64,000 bases of DNA, taken from Arthrobacter sp. B3I9 (GTDB taxonomy: Bacteria; Actinomycetota; Actinomycetes; Actinomycetales; Micrococcaceae). Below the pieces are notes generated by a model. It saw nothing but the letters and a program-made list of their open reading frames with translations, was not told the origin of the DNA and searched no databases. This document shows positions 1 to 7,619 of this stretch, one piece after another (position 1 is the stretch's first letter; each line of letters opens with the position of its first letter). The position numbers and the translations under genes are program-made. The stretch lies in NCBI RefSeq assembly GCF_030816935.1, contig NZ_JAUSYO010000001.1:1364001-1428000 (forward strand). The letters run 5' to 3'.

Positions 1-373
1 GAGGATTTCCGGCCAGCAGGCCGGGGCCCAGGAGCTGGGAGTCCGAGATCAGCTGGCCCTGCCGCAGGGGTACGGCAAGCTGTTTTCCTTGAAGCGCTGT
101 GGTGTCGCTGAAGCTGCCGCCGGGCAGCAGGCCGCGGGGAACGTTCAGGAGCGCCAGGTCGGCCGGGTCGAGGGTCTTGCCGGCAGCCAGATCGCGGGTC
201 GCGGCGAGGGCGCCGACAGTATCGTCCGGTGCCGGTGTGAGTTGTTGGACCGTGATCCCGGCGGCAATGCACAGCAGTAGGGCCACTGCCAGCCGCCGGT
301 TCCGGTTGAGCCAGCCCGTAAGGCGGCTTCTTCTCCGCACCCCGCCCGGACGGCGGGGCCGCGGCGGACCCAC
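1..373 (-). CDS. SAF-domain membrane-anchored protein (3' part cut by window edge)
   Basis: Only the first 124 codons are in the window. They show an Arg-rich N-terminus, one membrane segment at about residues 28-45 (RLAVALLLCIAAGITV) and then the opening of a SAF domain (TRDLAAGKTLDPADLALL, then NVPRGLLPGG). This layout is that of CpaB/RcpC-like Flp pilus proteins and of many actinobacterial SAF proteins of unknown role; with the C-terminus missing the two cannot be told apart. The frame stays open upstream to a TTG at 490, and no clear ribosome site supports GTG 373, so the start is uncertain. It lies downstream of the FmdB-type gene on the same strand, with about 250 bp between. Confidence 0.7.
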   Translation of the reverse strand, partial: MGPPRPRRPGGVRRRSRLTGWLNRNRRLAVALLLCIAAGITVQQLTPAPDDTVGALAATRDLAAGKTLDPADLALLNVPRGLLPGGSFSDTTALQGKQLAVPLRQGQLISDSQLLGPGLLAGNP

Positions 374-621
374 GGGGCTCTGTCCGTAGACCCTCTGGCC
401 AGCGGAACGGCCCCGCGCACGGCGGGAGCTGGCGCGGAAGACTGCACTTATACGTTGTGCGCGTAGGGTCCTGCGCGGAGGACAAAACAATGCGACGGTG
501 GCCATGCCGCCACGCTAGCTCCGGGCGCCACAGAGTCGCAGGTGGCGGTGAGGCTATGTGGAAAGCCGCAGTTCAGCACAGGGGCCCGGTGGTATGGGGC
601 GCCCGCTGATCAGGGTTGGTC

Positions 622-879
622 TCAGCTCGCGGCGGCAGGCGCGGGGGCAGCAGGAGCGGCCGGGGTCGACGCGGGAGCGGGCGCAACAGTGCTGCCCTTG
701 GTGTCGCGGGAATCGGTCCGGTAGAAGCCGGAACCCTTGAAGACCACGCCGACGCTGTTGAACTTCTTGCGCAACGTGCCTTCGCACTCAGGGCAGGAGG
801 TCAGGGAGCTGTCGGTGAAGGACTGCACGATCTCAAAGGCGTGGCTGCAATCCTTGCAGGCATATGCATACGTGGGCAC
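622..879 (-). CDS. FmdB-family zinc ribbon protein
   Basis: A protein of 85 residues opening MPTYAYACKDC, with a four-cysteine zinc ribbon (Cys8, Cys11, Cys29, Cys32) and the family phrase VVFKGSGFYRTD. These features identify the FmdB/CxxC_CxxC_SSSS regulatory-protein family. The last 25 residues are a low-complexity Ala/Pro/Ser tail that the family core lacks. The GTG start is supported by GAGGAGG about 8 nt upstream. The biochemical role of the family is not established; the name comes from a formamidase operon regulator. It lies downstream of the folate cyclo-ligase gene on the same strand, an arrangement typical of this lineage. Confidence 0.86.
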   Translation of the reverse strand: MPTYAYACKDCSHAFEIVQSFTDSSLTSCPECEGTLRKKFNSVGVVFKGSGFYRTDSRDTKGSTVAPAPASTPAAPAAPAPAAAS

Positions 880-1014
880 TGGAAATCCTCCTCAGGTACA
901 AACGAGAGGTCCCGTGCTGCCCGGTCCGGACCAGGCCGGGCTATCAACCGACGGGTTCCGGCCTTAGCAGTCGCAGGGCCTGAGTGCTAATTCTATCACC
1001 CCCGGTTCAGGGCC

Positions 1015-1653
1015 TTATAGCAGGCGGACGAACCCGCCGGGGGTCAGGGCGGACGGAACCCGGCGGTCGAAGGACTCCACGGGAATGCTGCCGGCGGGCA
1101 GCACCTCGCCGTCGTAGAGCACTGCGCTTGCGGGGATCGGCGGAAGCCGTCCGCCGTCGTCGGACGGTCCGGCAGGGGCCGGGAAGAGCGATTCGAGCGT
1201 CGCCAGAAACTTGTCGTAATAGCCGCCGCCCTGGCCGATCCGGTTGCCGGAGAAGTCGACGGCGGTGGCCGGCACAAAAATGCCGGCGGCGGACCGCATG
1301 ATCTCCGGCCCGAAGTGTTCGCCGACGGGCTCCTGGATCGGGGCAAAGCGGCTGCGGACGAGCGTGGATTCCGGCGTCCAGTACACCCAGCTCAGGCTGA
1401 TGCCCGGTTCGCACACCGGCAGCAGCACCCGGTGGCCGGCGCCATGCAGGGCCAAGAGCAGGGGGAGGGTGGGGGGCTCGGTGCCGACTCCCACGTAAGC
1501 CGCAAACGTTCCCGGGCGGCCGCCGGCGAGTCCGTTGGCCCACGCCAGGCCGTGCCGGGCTATCGCTGCACCGGCGGCGTCGAGCGCGTCCGGGGCAAGC
1601 GCGGCCCGCCGGGCACGGTGGCTCGCGCGGATCTCTTCCTTTGCTGCGTTCAT
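1015..1653 (-). CDS. 5-formyltetrahydrofolate cyclo-ligase
   Basis: Predicted to convert 5-formyltetrahydrofolate and ATP into 5,10-methenyltetrahydrofolate, returning a storage folate to the one-carbon pool in the cytosol. The 212-residue product has the N-terminal basic helix (KEEIRASHRARR), a central VPATAVDFSGNRIGQGGGYY segment that forms the family's active-site loop (the RIGxGGGYYD signature) and a C-terminal ESFDRRVPSALTPGG. Length is normal. ATG 1653 is chosen because GGAAGG lies 7 nt upstream; the frame could extend 16 codons further. It is divergent from galU, with about 110 bp between. Confidence 0.93.
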   Translation of the reverse strand: MNAAKEEIRASHRARRAALAPDALDAAGAAIARHGLAWANGLAGGRPGTFAAYVGVGTEPPTLPLLLALHGAGHRVLLPVCEPGISLSWVYWTPESTLVRSRFAPIQEPVGEHFGPEIMRSAAGIFVPATAVDFSGNRIGQGGGYYDKFLATLESLFPAPAGPSDDGGRLPPIPASAVLYDGEVLPAGSIPVESFDRRVPSALTPGGFVRLL

Positions 1654-1727
1654 GCCGCCGCCTTCCACCTGTTCCCGCTTCAACCGGAGTCGCGGCAGCA
1701 TCCGCGCCCAACACCGGCCGTAGCTAA

Positions 1728-1757
1728 TTACCGAATGTTTAGTACCTCCGTTAGATT
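1728..1757 (+). promoter_or_regulatory. galU promoter, leaderless
   Basis: TTACCG at 1728-1733 and TAGATT at 1752-1757 are separated by 18 nt. The galU GTG begins 6 nt after the -10 box, so the transcription start should coincide with the start codon. Confidence 0.55.
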
Positions 1758-1763
1758 AGTCGG

Positions 1764-2681
1764 GTGACTACACCCAACGCTTCCGTCCGCAAGGCCGTCA
1801 TCCCCGCTGCGGGCCTCGGCACCAGGTTCCTTCCGGCCACCAAGGCCATGCCGAAGGAAATGCTTCCCGTCGTGGACAAGCCTGCCATCCAATACGTCGT
1901 CGAAGAGGCCGTCAACGTTGGTTTGAGCGACGTCCTGATGATCACCGGCCGCAACAAGCGCGCCCTCGAGGACCACTTCGACCGCGTCCCCACCCTCGAA
2001 GCCACGCTTGAAGCCAAGGGCGACACGGCCAAGCTGGAATCCATCCAGGCGGCGAGCAACCTCGGTGACATCCACTACGTGCGCCAGGGCGACCCCCTCG
2101 GCCTGGGCCACGCCGTCCTGCGCGCAAAGCAGCACGTGGGCTACGAACCGTTCGCTGTGCTGCTCGGTGATGACCTGATTGATGCCCGGGACGAGCTCCT
2201 GAGCACCATGATCGAAGTTCAGGCCAAGACCGGCGGTTCTGTTGTTGCACTGATCGAGGTGGATCCTTCCCAGATCAGCTCCTACGGTTGTGCGGACATC
2301 CGGGAAATCCAGGGCGAAGAGTACGTCCGCATCAACCAGCTGGTGGAAAAGCCCAACGCTGAGGACGCCCCGTCCAACCTTGCCGTCATCGGCCGATATG
2401 TTCTTCACCCGGCCGTCTTCGAGGTTCTGGAAGGCACAGAGCCCGGGCGCGGCGGCGAAATCCAGCTTACGGACGCCCTCCAGACGCTCGCCTCCGGCGA
2501 GGGCGAAGGCTACGGCGTGTACGGCGTCGTCTTCCGCGGCCGCCGCTACGACACTGGCGACAAGCTCAGCTACCTCAAGGCCTGCGTGCAGCTCGCCTGC
2601 GACAGCGAGGACCTCGGTCCCGGCCTGCGCGAATGGCTGCCCGAGTTCGCCTCCAGCCTCACCTCCAGCCTGATCAAGTAA
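1764..2681 (+). CDS. galU: UTP-glucose-1-phosphate uridylyltransferase
   Basis: Makes UDP-glucose from UTP and glucose-1-phosphate for cell wall and capsule glycans, trehalose and glycogen. The 305-residue product carries the nucleotide-binding signature AGLGTRFLPATKAMPKEMLP near the N-terminus, the LLGDDLID metal and sugar-nucleotide motif around residue 135, and GRGGEIQLTDAL and RYDTGDKLSYLKA in the C-terminal half, all hallmark GalU positions. The GTG start has no ribosome site but has a -10 box (TAGATT) 6 nt before it, so translation is probably leaderless. The acetyltransferase gene follows after 5 nt and is probably cotranscribed. Confidence 0.97.
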   Translation: MTTPNASVRKAVIPAAGLGTRFLPATKAMPKEMLPVVDKPAIQYVVEEAVNVGLSDVLMITGRNKRALEDHFDRVPTLEATLEAKGDTAKLESIQAASNLGDIHYVRQGDPLGLGHAVLRAKQHVGYEPFAVLLGDDLIDARDELLSTMIEVQAKTGGSVVALIEVDPSQISSYGCADIREIQGEEYVRINQLVEKPNAEDAPSNLAVIGRYVLHPAVFEVLEGTEPGRGGEIQLTDALQTLASGEGEGYGVYGVVFRGRRYDTGDKLSYLKACVQLACDSEDLGPGLREWLPEFASSLTSSLIK

Positions 2682-2686
2682 CACCC

Positions 2687-3313
2687 GTGGGGGGCAGCTT
2701 CAACTGGCCGGTTACGCTGGAATGCGGTGACATCCAGCTGCGCCCGATCCGTTACCGGGACCGCAAGGAATGGACGGATGTCCGTTCCCGGAACAGTGAG
2801 TGGCTCGCCCCCTGGGAGGCGTCCAACCCCCTTCCGGGCGGCGGCCTTCCCGACTACCGGCAGATGGTCCGCTCCCTCAAGGCCCAGGCGGCGCAAGCCT
2901 CCGCCCTGCCGTTCGTCATCACGGAGTGGACGCCGGGCTTCCGGGATCCGGTGATTGTCGGCCAACTGACTGTCTCTTCCATCGTGTGGGGTTCTGGCAT
3001 GATGGCCACCCTCGGTTACTGGGTGGACCAGCAGCGGGCGGGCCGCGGGATTGCCCCCACGGCCGTGGCCTTGGCCACCGACCACTGCTTCGGCACGCTC
3101 GGGCTGCACCGGATGGAAATCAACATCCGGCCCGAGAATTCGGCGAGCCTCCGGGTGGTGGAGAAGCTGGGCTTCCGCGATGAGGGCTACCGGCCACGTT
3201 TCCTGCATATCAACGGGCAGTGGGCCGATCACCGGACTTTCGCGCTGACCTCCGAGGAAGTGCCTGAGGGTCTCCTGGCAAGGTGGCTGAAAACCCGTCC
3301 GGGCGGCCACTGA
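2687..3313 (+). CDS. GNAT-family N-acetyltransferase (RimJ-like)
   Basis: A 208-residue GCN5-type acetyltransferase. The N-terminal LECGDIQLRPIRYRD and the acetyl-CoA-binding DQQRAGRGIAPTAVALATD (R/Q-x-x-G-x-G/A pyrophosphate loop), followed by HRMEINIRPENSASLRVVEK, are the classic RimJ/RimL-type pattern, in which a protein N-terminus is the usual substrate. The actual substrate cannot be told. The start is set at GTG 2687, just after the galU stop; the frame is open further upstream but that part overlaps galU out of frame. The 5-nt gap suggests cotranscription with galU. Confidence 0.9.
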   Translation: MGGSFNWPVTLECGDIQLRPIRYRDRKEWTDVRSRNSEWLAPWEASNPLPGGGLPDYRQMVRSLKAQAAQASALPFVITEWTPGFRDPVIVGQLTVSSIVWGSGMMATLGYWVDQQRAGRGIAPTAVALATDHCFGTLGLHRMEINIRPENSASLRVVEKLGFRDEGYRPRFLHINGQWADHRTFALTSEEVPEGLLARWLKTRPGGH

Positions 3314-3418
3314 ACCCTGCGGTGACCAGCCGCAACGATCCTCGGTCAAGTATTTGCCGGTTGCCTCGCGACACACCGGCGGCAATGCGGTCGCTCCGGC
3401 CGTGTTGCTCATACCGTT

Positions 3419-4408
3419 TTGAGTGTGGACTTCCCCCTTAGCAGCTCTGTGATCCTTGTCATTGCTGTTGCGCTCTGGATTGTCTGGGTCGCACCCTACG
3501 TGCTCCGGAACGGACGCCACCAGCTGCAGCCCGCGGGCGAGCACCTGGCGGATGTCGTTGACAATGCAGCAGCCGACCCGCAAGCCGGGAAGGTCATGAT
3601 GATGACGCCCCAGCAGGAGAGACCCGTGAGCACTTCCCACAGCAGAGTCCCCGCCCTGAGCTCCACTCCTCCTGCCAGTGATCCAAGGCATGAAGAGGCC
3701 GGCCAGGTTTTCCGGATCCGGTACGGGCGCCTCGGGCTTGCGTTGGCCGGCTTGCTCTGCCTTATCACGGGTGTCGTCTCTGCCGCGCTGCGGCTCTTCG
3801 GGATCGGCTCCGGCTGGCTGCCCGTCGGGACCCTGCTCGCCGCTATCGGATCGGTCGCGTTGCTCCGGCGGCTTGCCGTGCGCGACCGCCGACGCAAAGT
3901 GAACGATGCCTTCAGGGCCGCAATGAGCGCACCCTCCAGTGCCCCGGCGGAATTCGCTCAGCAATCAGCGCCACGCGAGACTGAGCTGCGCCGTGAGAGC
4001 CCTCTCTTCGACGCCCAGGCCGTTGCTCCCACGACCGCCCCGGACCCGATGCCGAAACCACTCGCAGCCTGGGAACTCCGGGAAGCGGCGCTGGCGGAAG
4101 CGGTTGCGTCCGGCGATCTCGCGGCTCGCCTGGACCAGGGCACCGAACCTTCCGAGGGCGCCCCGTGGGAGCCGGTGGAGGTGCCCAAGCCCACGTATGT
4201 CGAAGCGGCAAAAGCTGAGCGTGCGGCCCCGGGGCCGCTGGACCTGCCAGATGCGCCCAAGGCTGTTGGCAAGCCGTCGCTGAAGCAGGGCGCTAACCAG
4301 GCAGCAGCTGCCGTTTCTGCCGACGCCGACGACGACGCGAAAGCCGTCGGTAAGGGCCAGCGGGCGCTGAGCAACCTGGACGACGTCCTTCAGCGCCGCC
4401 GCGCCTGA
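3419..4408 (+). CDS. membrane protein of unknown function
   Basis: A 329-residue protein with a hydrophobic N-terminal segment (SSSVILVIAVALWIVWVAPY), a polar linker, two further membrane spans at about residues 108-125 and 132-150, and a long Ala/Glu/Pro-rich tail that looks disordered and ends LDDVLQRRRA. No catalytic motif is visible and I do not recognise a named family; similar proteins sit after galU and RimJ in related actinobacteria. The start is TTG 3419, with GTG 3425 an alternative. A rho-independent terminator follows directly. Confidence 0.8.
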   Translation: MSVDFPLSSSVILVIAVALWIVWVAPYVLRNGRHQLQPAGEHLADVVDNAAADPQAGKVMMMTPQQERPVSTSHSRVPALSSTPPASDPRHEEAGQVFRIRYGRLGLALAGLLCLITGVVSAALRLFGIGSGWLPVGTLLAAIGSVALLRRLAVRDRRRKVNDAFRAAMSAPSSAPAEFAQQSAPRETELRRESPLFDAQAVAPTTAPDPMPKPLAAWELREAALAEAVASGDLAARLDQGTEPSEGAPWEPVEVPKPTYVEAAKAERAAPGPLDLPDAPKAVGKPSLKQGANQAAAAVSADADDDAKAVGKGQRALSNLDDVLQRRRA

Positions 4409-4420
4409 ACCTTCCTTCGC

Positions 4421-4456
4421 AACCCCGGGCAGCCACTGCGGCGGCCCGGGGTTTTT
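4421..4456 (+). terminator. rho-independent terminator
   Basis: A 10-bp perfect stem (AACCCCGGGC 4421-4430 with GCCCGGGGTT 4444-4453) whose 3' side runs into TTTTT. It ends the transcript of the preceding membrane-protein gene. Confidence 0.85.
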
Positions 4457-4491
4457 GCGTCCAGGGACTGCCTTGGACCGCTACCACGCGG

Positions 4492-4497
4492 TAACCT
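4492..4497 (+). promoter_or_regulatory. -10 box of SDR-like gene
   Basis: TAACCT, first T exactly 12 nt before ATG 4504 and no ribosome site between, implying a leaderless transcript. Confidence 0.45.
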
Positions 4498-4503
4498 CGG
4501 GGC

Positions 4504-5304
4504 ATGACACGAATTTGCGTTGCAGGCGGAACCGGGCAGGTAGGCCGAGAGGTTGTGCGGCAGGCGGTTGCGCGCGGGGTCTCCGCAGCCGCCCTCAGCC
4601 GCCGCCCGCCGTCGCCCGGTGCTCCCGGCAGGACCGACGGCGCGGACTATTTCCGCGGTGATGTCACCACCGGCGAGGGTTTGGTGGCGGCGCTTGTAGG
4701 TGCGGATGTGGTGATCGACTGCCTTGAGGGGCAGTCGGGCAGGTCCCTGAAAAACTTCGCCGACGGCGGGGCAAGGCTGCTGGCGGCAGCCCAAGATGCC
4801 GGGGTGACCAAGGCTGTGGTGCTGTCCATCATCAACTGCGACCGAAGCGGGTTCCGCTATTACCGTTCCAAAGCTGCGAAGGAGCAGGTTTACGAACGCT
4901 CCGGTCTCGAAACGGTGGTGCTCCGGGCGACACAGTTTCATTCGCTGCTGGCACAACTCTTCGCGGCAGGCTCGAAGGTCCGGATGATCCCGGTGGTCAA
5001 GGGCGCCCGGTTCCAGCCGATCTCGCCCGCCGAGGTCGCTGCTGCCCTGTTAGACGCCGCACTGGAGCCGTCGTCGGGCGATCGTCACCGCGTCCGAACC
5101 ATCGGGGGACCGGAGGTCGCCGGCATGGCGGAACTGGCGCTGGACTGGAAGCAGGCAACCGCCTCGCGCGGACGCCTGGTGCCGCTGCCGCTGCCCGGGC
5201 CCATGGGAAAATACCTGCGCGCGGGCCTGAACGTGATCCCGGAGGAACGACACGGCACCGAGACATTCCGTGGCTGGCTGGCAAAGCGCGCAGATACTTT
5301 GTAG
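4504..5304 (+). CDS. NAD(P)-binding SDR / NmrA-like protein
   Basis: A 266-residue atypical short-chain dehydrogenase-like protein. The Rossmann signature GGTGQVG sits at residues 8-14, followed by the expected NGDV-like position (YFRGDVTTGEGL) and DVVIDCLEG. It has the YYRSKAAKEQ stretch seen in NmrA/NAD(P)H-binding 'atypical SDR' proteins rather than the YxxxK of classical SDRs, so it may be a nucleotide sensor or a quinone/NADPH oxidoreductase. ATG 4504 is preceded by a -10 box and not by a ribosome site. It lies alone between a terminator and tRNA-Ala. Confidence 0.86.
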   Translation: MTRICVAGGTGQVGREVVRQAVARGVSAAALSRRPPSPGAPGRTDGADYFRGDVTTGEGLVAALVGADVVIDCLEGQSGRSLKNFADGGARLLAAAQDAGVTKAVVLSIINCDRSGFRYYRSKAAKEQVYERSGLETVVLRATQFHSLLAQLFAAGSKVRMIPVVKGARFQPISPAEVAAALLDAALEPSSGDRHRVRTIGGPEVAGMAELALDWKQATASRGRLVPLPLPGPMGKYLRAGLNVIPEERHGTETFRGWLAKRADTL

Positions 5305-5350
5305 CCTAGGGTAACCGGCGACGCCGTTCCTTCTGGACCGGCGTTGCTTC

Positions 5351-5426
5351 GGGGCTATAGCTCAGTTGGTAGAGCGCTTCGTTCGCATCGAAGAGGTCAG
5401 GAGTTCGAATCTCCTTAGCTCCACCA
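5351..5426 (+). tRNA. tRNA-Ala (anticodon CGC)
   Basis: A 76-nt cloverleaf with encoded CCA. The 7-bp acceptor GGGGCTA/TAGCTCC contains the G3:U70 wobble that identifies alanine tRNAs. The anticodon stem CTTCG/CGAAG encloses TTCGCAT, so the anticodon is CGC, reading GCG codons. The T arm carries GTTCGAATC. A terminator follows 56 nt downstream. Accessory DNA begins immediately after it, as often happens at tRNA integration sites, but no second copy of the tRNA 3' end was found in the window. Confidence 0.97.
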
Positions 5427-5482
5427 TAGATGTCTTATTCGAACCCATGGTTGAAAAGACGGCAGACAGTGAAATCGCCTCT

Positions 5483-5510
5483 GACGCCCCCGCATTGCGG
5501 GGGCGTCTTT
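5483..5510 (+). terminator. rho-independent terminator after tRNA-Ala
   Basis: An 11-bp perfect stem, GACGCCCCCGC (5483-5493) with GCGGGGGCGTC (5497-5507), a 3-nt loop and a short T run. Confidence 0.85.
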
Positions 5511-5712
5511 CTGTTCCAGCCATGGCGTATTCGCCCTGGCGGCCGCCAGACCCCTCCCGGACAGCCCTGGCGCGATGGATCCCGGCGAACGGGTTAGCCA
5601 GATCCGTAGTCAGGCCGCCTCGCTCATCAACGTAGATCTTTTCAAAGAACGACTGATTCATCATGCGGCGGATACTGTCCGGCACCAGAGCAGCTATGCA
5701 AATATGGAAGTT

Positions 5713-5856
5713 TCAGCCTCCCGAAGGGTTCTCAACCGGTGTACCGTCGGGGTCTTCCGTAATAGGCGTGTCATCCTCAGGTTTGGTGCTCGGGTTGTTG
5801 GTTTGAGGGTCCTTGGGCTCGCCGGTGGGCTGCTCTTCGGGTTCTTGATCGCTCAC
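5713..5856 (-). CDS. small acidic disordered protein (47 aa)
   Basis: A short gene supported by a strong ribosome site: GGAGGG ends 5 nt before GTG 5856. The product begins VSDQEPEEQPTGEPKDPQ and is almost wholly Asp/Glu/Pro/Thr/Asn/Gly, with no hydrophobic core, so it should be intrinsically disordered. No family is recognised. The upstream DNA shares a block of about 45 bp, including the palindrome TAAGCATGCTTA, with the region upstream of csbD, a general-stress gene. That suggests common control and a stress role (inference). Confidence 0.6.
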   Translation of the reverse strand: MSDQEPEEQPTGEPKDPQTNNPSTKPEDDTPITEDPDGTPVENPSGG

Positions 5857-6333
5857 GATGTCCCTCCTGTTGATTCGTGCCATGTGTCCAGTGAAGTAAC
5901 CCCACTACAATGGGCGCATGTTTACGGGTTCGGCTGGTAGCCGGTCGGATTCGGCTGCCAGCATCATAAGCATGCTTAGGATCGGCTTTTCAAGTCCTAT
6001 GCGCCTGCATGGCTCGTCTGTTGGCCTTGGTGCATGGAGGCGGAAAGGGACGAAGACCGCGCCACGACTCGTATCAGACCCGGGCCTAGCGTAAGACCGG
6101 GAGGGGTCGAGGAGTCACAATCTGCAGATCTCGCGCGACGAAAAGCTTACGAAGCAGCGGACTCCAGGGTCAGGGTCTCGAAAGCGGGGGTCGGGAGCCG
6201 ACTGCAGCCACCGAGAGCGTGCGTCATCATCGCGCTGCTCGGGCTGAGTTGAGCCCTAAACGGGCGGCCACCTCGCCCGGGCGGTGGAAGCGGAAGAAAA
6301 ACGGTCCGAGGTCACCCCTGCCGAGCGTGGCGG
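5857..6333 (-). other. intergenic region, no gene seen
   Basis: About 480 bp. It holds the 5' leader of the 47-residue gene, including the shared promoter block at 5961-6010. Beyond that I see no convincing coding frame; the short open frames lack ribosome sites and family resemblance. The stretch next to the broken oxidoreductase at 6334 is probably decayed DNA. Confidence 0.4.
5961..6010 (-). promoter_or_regulatory. promoter block shared with csbD (copy A)
   Basis: Read on the minus strand it holds TTGAAA, then 19 nt including CCTAAGCATGCT, then TATGAT, which would serve as -35 and -10. The palindrome TAAGCATGCTTA lies at 5967-5978. The matching block is at 13968-14015; similarity continues on the distal side (TGCATGGAGG in both). 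Confidence 0.45.
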
Positions 6334-6681
6334 TTAGAGCGAGATCACGTTCTCGGTCAGCTTGAGAGCATCGGCATCGGCGGCGAAGAGGGTACTCGGT
6401 GGTATTGGCTCCGCGTCGATGGCGTCATAGATCGACGCGAAGTTCGTGTTGAAGGCCTTCGCTGTGGGTCCACCGGTAATCGCTTGGACCTGTCGCGCAA
6501 TCGAGTCTTAGCCGGACGGACGATCGCCAAAGGTGTGGGTGGCATCGATTGTCACCTGCCCGGCCAGGCCGGAGACCTTGGCCAACCCGGCCACGATCGA
6601 GTCTCCCGGAATGGAGACCACCACAACCTGGGCGGCAGTTGCATCACCGCCGCCCCGGCCAAACGGGGAGCTGCGCGCCAT
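6334..6681 (-). pseudogene. broken NADP oxidoreductase (coenzyme F420-dependent-like)
   Basis: The frame from ATG 6681 reads VVVVSIPGDSIVAGLAKVSG, then VTIDATHTFGDRPSG, an in-frame TAA at 6508-6510, and continues in the same frame DSIARQVQAITGGPTAKAFN and TNFASIYDAIDAEPIPPSTL to a stop at 6334. Both sides match one protein family: NAD(P)-binding 'NADP oxidoreductase, coenzyme F420-dependent' domain proteins. There the stop position is normally an aromatic residue followed by DSLA. The N-terminal Rossmann GxGxxG part is absent and the C-terminus is cut short, so three lesions are present. It is a remnant. Confidence 0.75.
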
Positions 6682-6709
6682 ACAGGTAGGTGGCCGGGCC
6701 GTCTGGCGC

Positions 6710-6814
6710 TTAGGCCTTCATGATCTCGAGTGCTACATCGCCGCCGCGTACCGGCGCACCGCCGAACGGGTCGCCGCCGATGAGATCGTAGACGACGGGG
6801 AGCCGAACCTCGAG
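6710..6814 (-). pseudogene. C-terminal fragment of an unidentified protein
   Basis: A short frame ending in TAA (6710-6712) reads LPVVYDLIGGDPFGGAPVRG then GDVALEIMKA with coding-like composition. There is no start codon or ribosome site, and the frame is not the one used on either side. It looks like the tail of a degraded enzyme, but I do not recognise the family. It abuts the broken oxidoreductase. Confidence 0.3.
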
Positions 6815-6839
6815 TAGCGGGCACTGGCTTTTCGGAGGG

Positions 6840-7391
6840 TCACCTGCCTCCGCTCACCCGCACACCGCCAACCGCCCCTGTCCACGGAGTATCGCCCGGG
6901 CCGGGCAGGAACAGATGCGCGAAAACGTACCCCTGCTGAAGTGCAATGACCTGCGAAGTGGCACCGGTGCAATCCAGCGTGACTTCCACCGGTTGAAAGG
7001 GGGCGCCAGGATGCTCCTGCCCAACGAAGACCATCGCACTGGAAGCACCAACACAGGCTGCGGTGACGGTGTACTGCCCGGCCGCCGGCACCCTCTCCAA
7101 TTTGCCAAAGCCCCTGAGCGGGCCGTCCAGTGGTCCCACATCGGAAAGGAGGACCCGACCCGGTGATGCCCCGAGGAGTCGCTCCAGCTCAGCGTAATTC
7201 TCCGCTTCCTGCTCCAGGACCTGGGTGTTGTTGTATGGCTGATGGGACGCTGTTACGGGCGCGGGGTCAGCTGTTGGGGTGTACTCGGGGACAGGCTCGG
7301 GCTCGGGGTCGTCATACGCGCACCCCGTCATGCCGCCCAGAGGCAACAGCAGGCAAAGGGCAACTGCAAGCAGGTGCCGCATGTCCCTCAT
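6840..7391 (-). CDS. predicted lipoprotein of unknown function
   Basis: A 183-residue secreted lipoprotein. The signal peptide reads MRHLLAVALCLLLPLGG and ends in the lipobox MTGC, so the mature protein would be lipid-anchored on the outer face of the membrane. An acidic Pro-rich linker (DDPEPEPVPEYTP) follows, then a domain of about 130 residues rich in beta-type sequence with two cysteines (AACVG, LDCTG). No family is recognised. ATG 7391 is taken as start because GGAAG lies about 9 nt upstream; ATG 7382 is the alternative. It stands alone between broken genes. Confidence 0.75.
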   Translation of the reverse strand: MRDMRHLLAVALCLLLPLGGMTGCAYDDPEPEPVPEYTPTADPAPVTASHQPYNNTQVLEQEAENYAELERLLGASPGRVLLSDVGPLDGPLRGFGKLERVPAAGQYTVTAACVGASSAMVFVGQEHPGAPFQPVEVTLDCTGATSQVIALQQGYVFAHLFLPGPGDTPWTGAVGGVRVSGGR

Positions 7392-7619
7392 TCCCACGCT
7401 TCCATGGTGGGCAACGGTGCCGTTCAATACAACCGCTTTCGGAGGCTCGCGGCCCGGAATATCAATCCTGTCGGTGCTGCACCCAGTTCATCAGTACCAC
7501 TGGCACGGCAGTTTGGTCTCAACCTGAACTAGCAGCGAGATTTTTTCATCCGACCGGCACCGGGCCACATGGCATACTCCTTCGAGACTTCGGACAAAAC
7601 CCGGCAGGACTGTGATTGC

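Noticed and set aside
5362..5685. A 107-residue minus-strand frame across tRNA-Ala
   Set aside because: It overlaps the tRNA and its terminator and has no ribosome site or family similarity.
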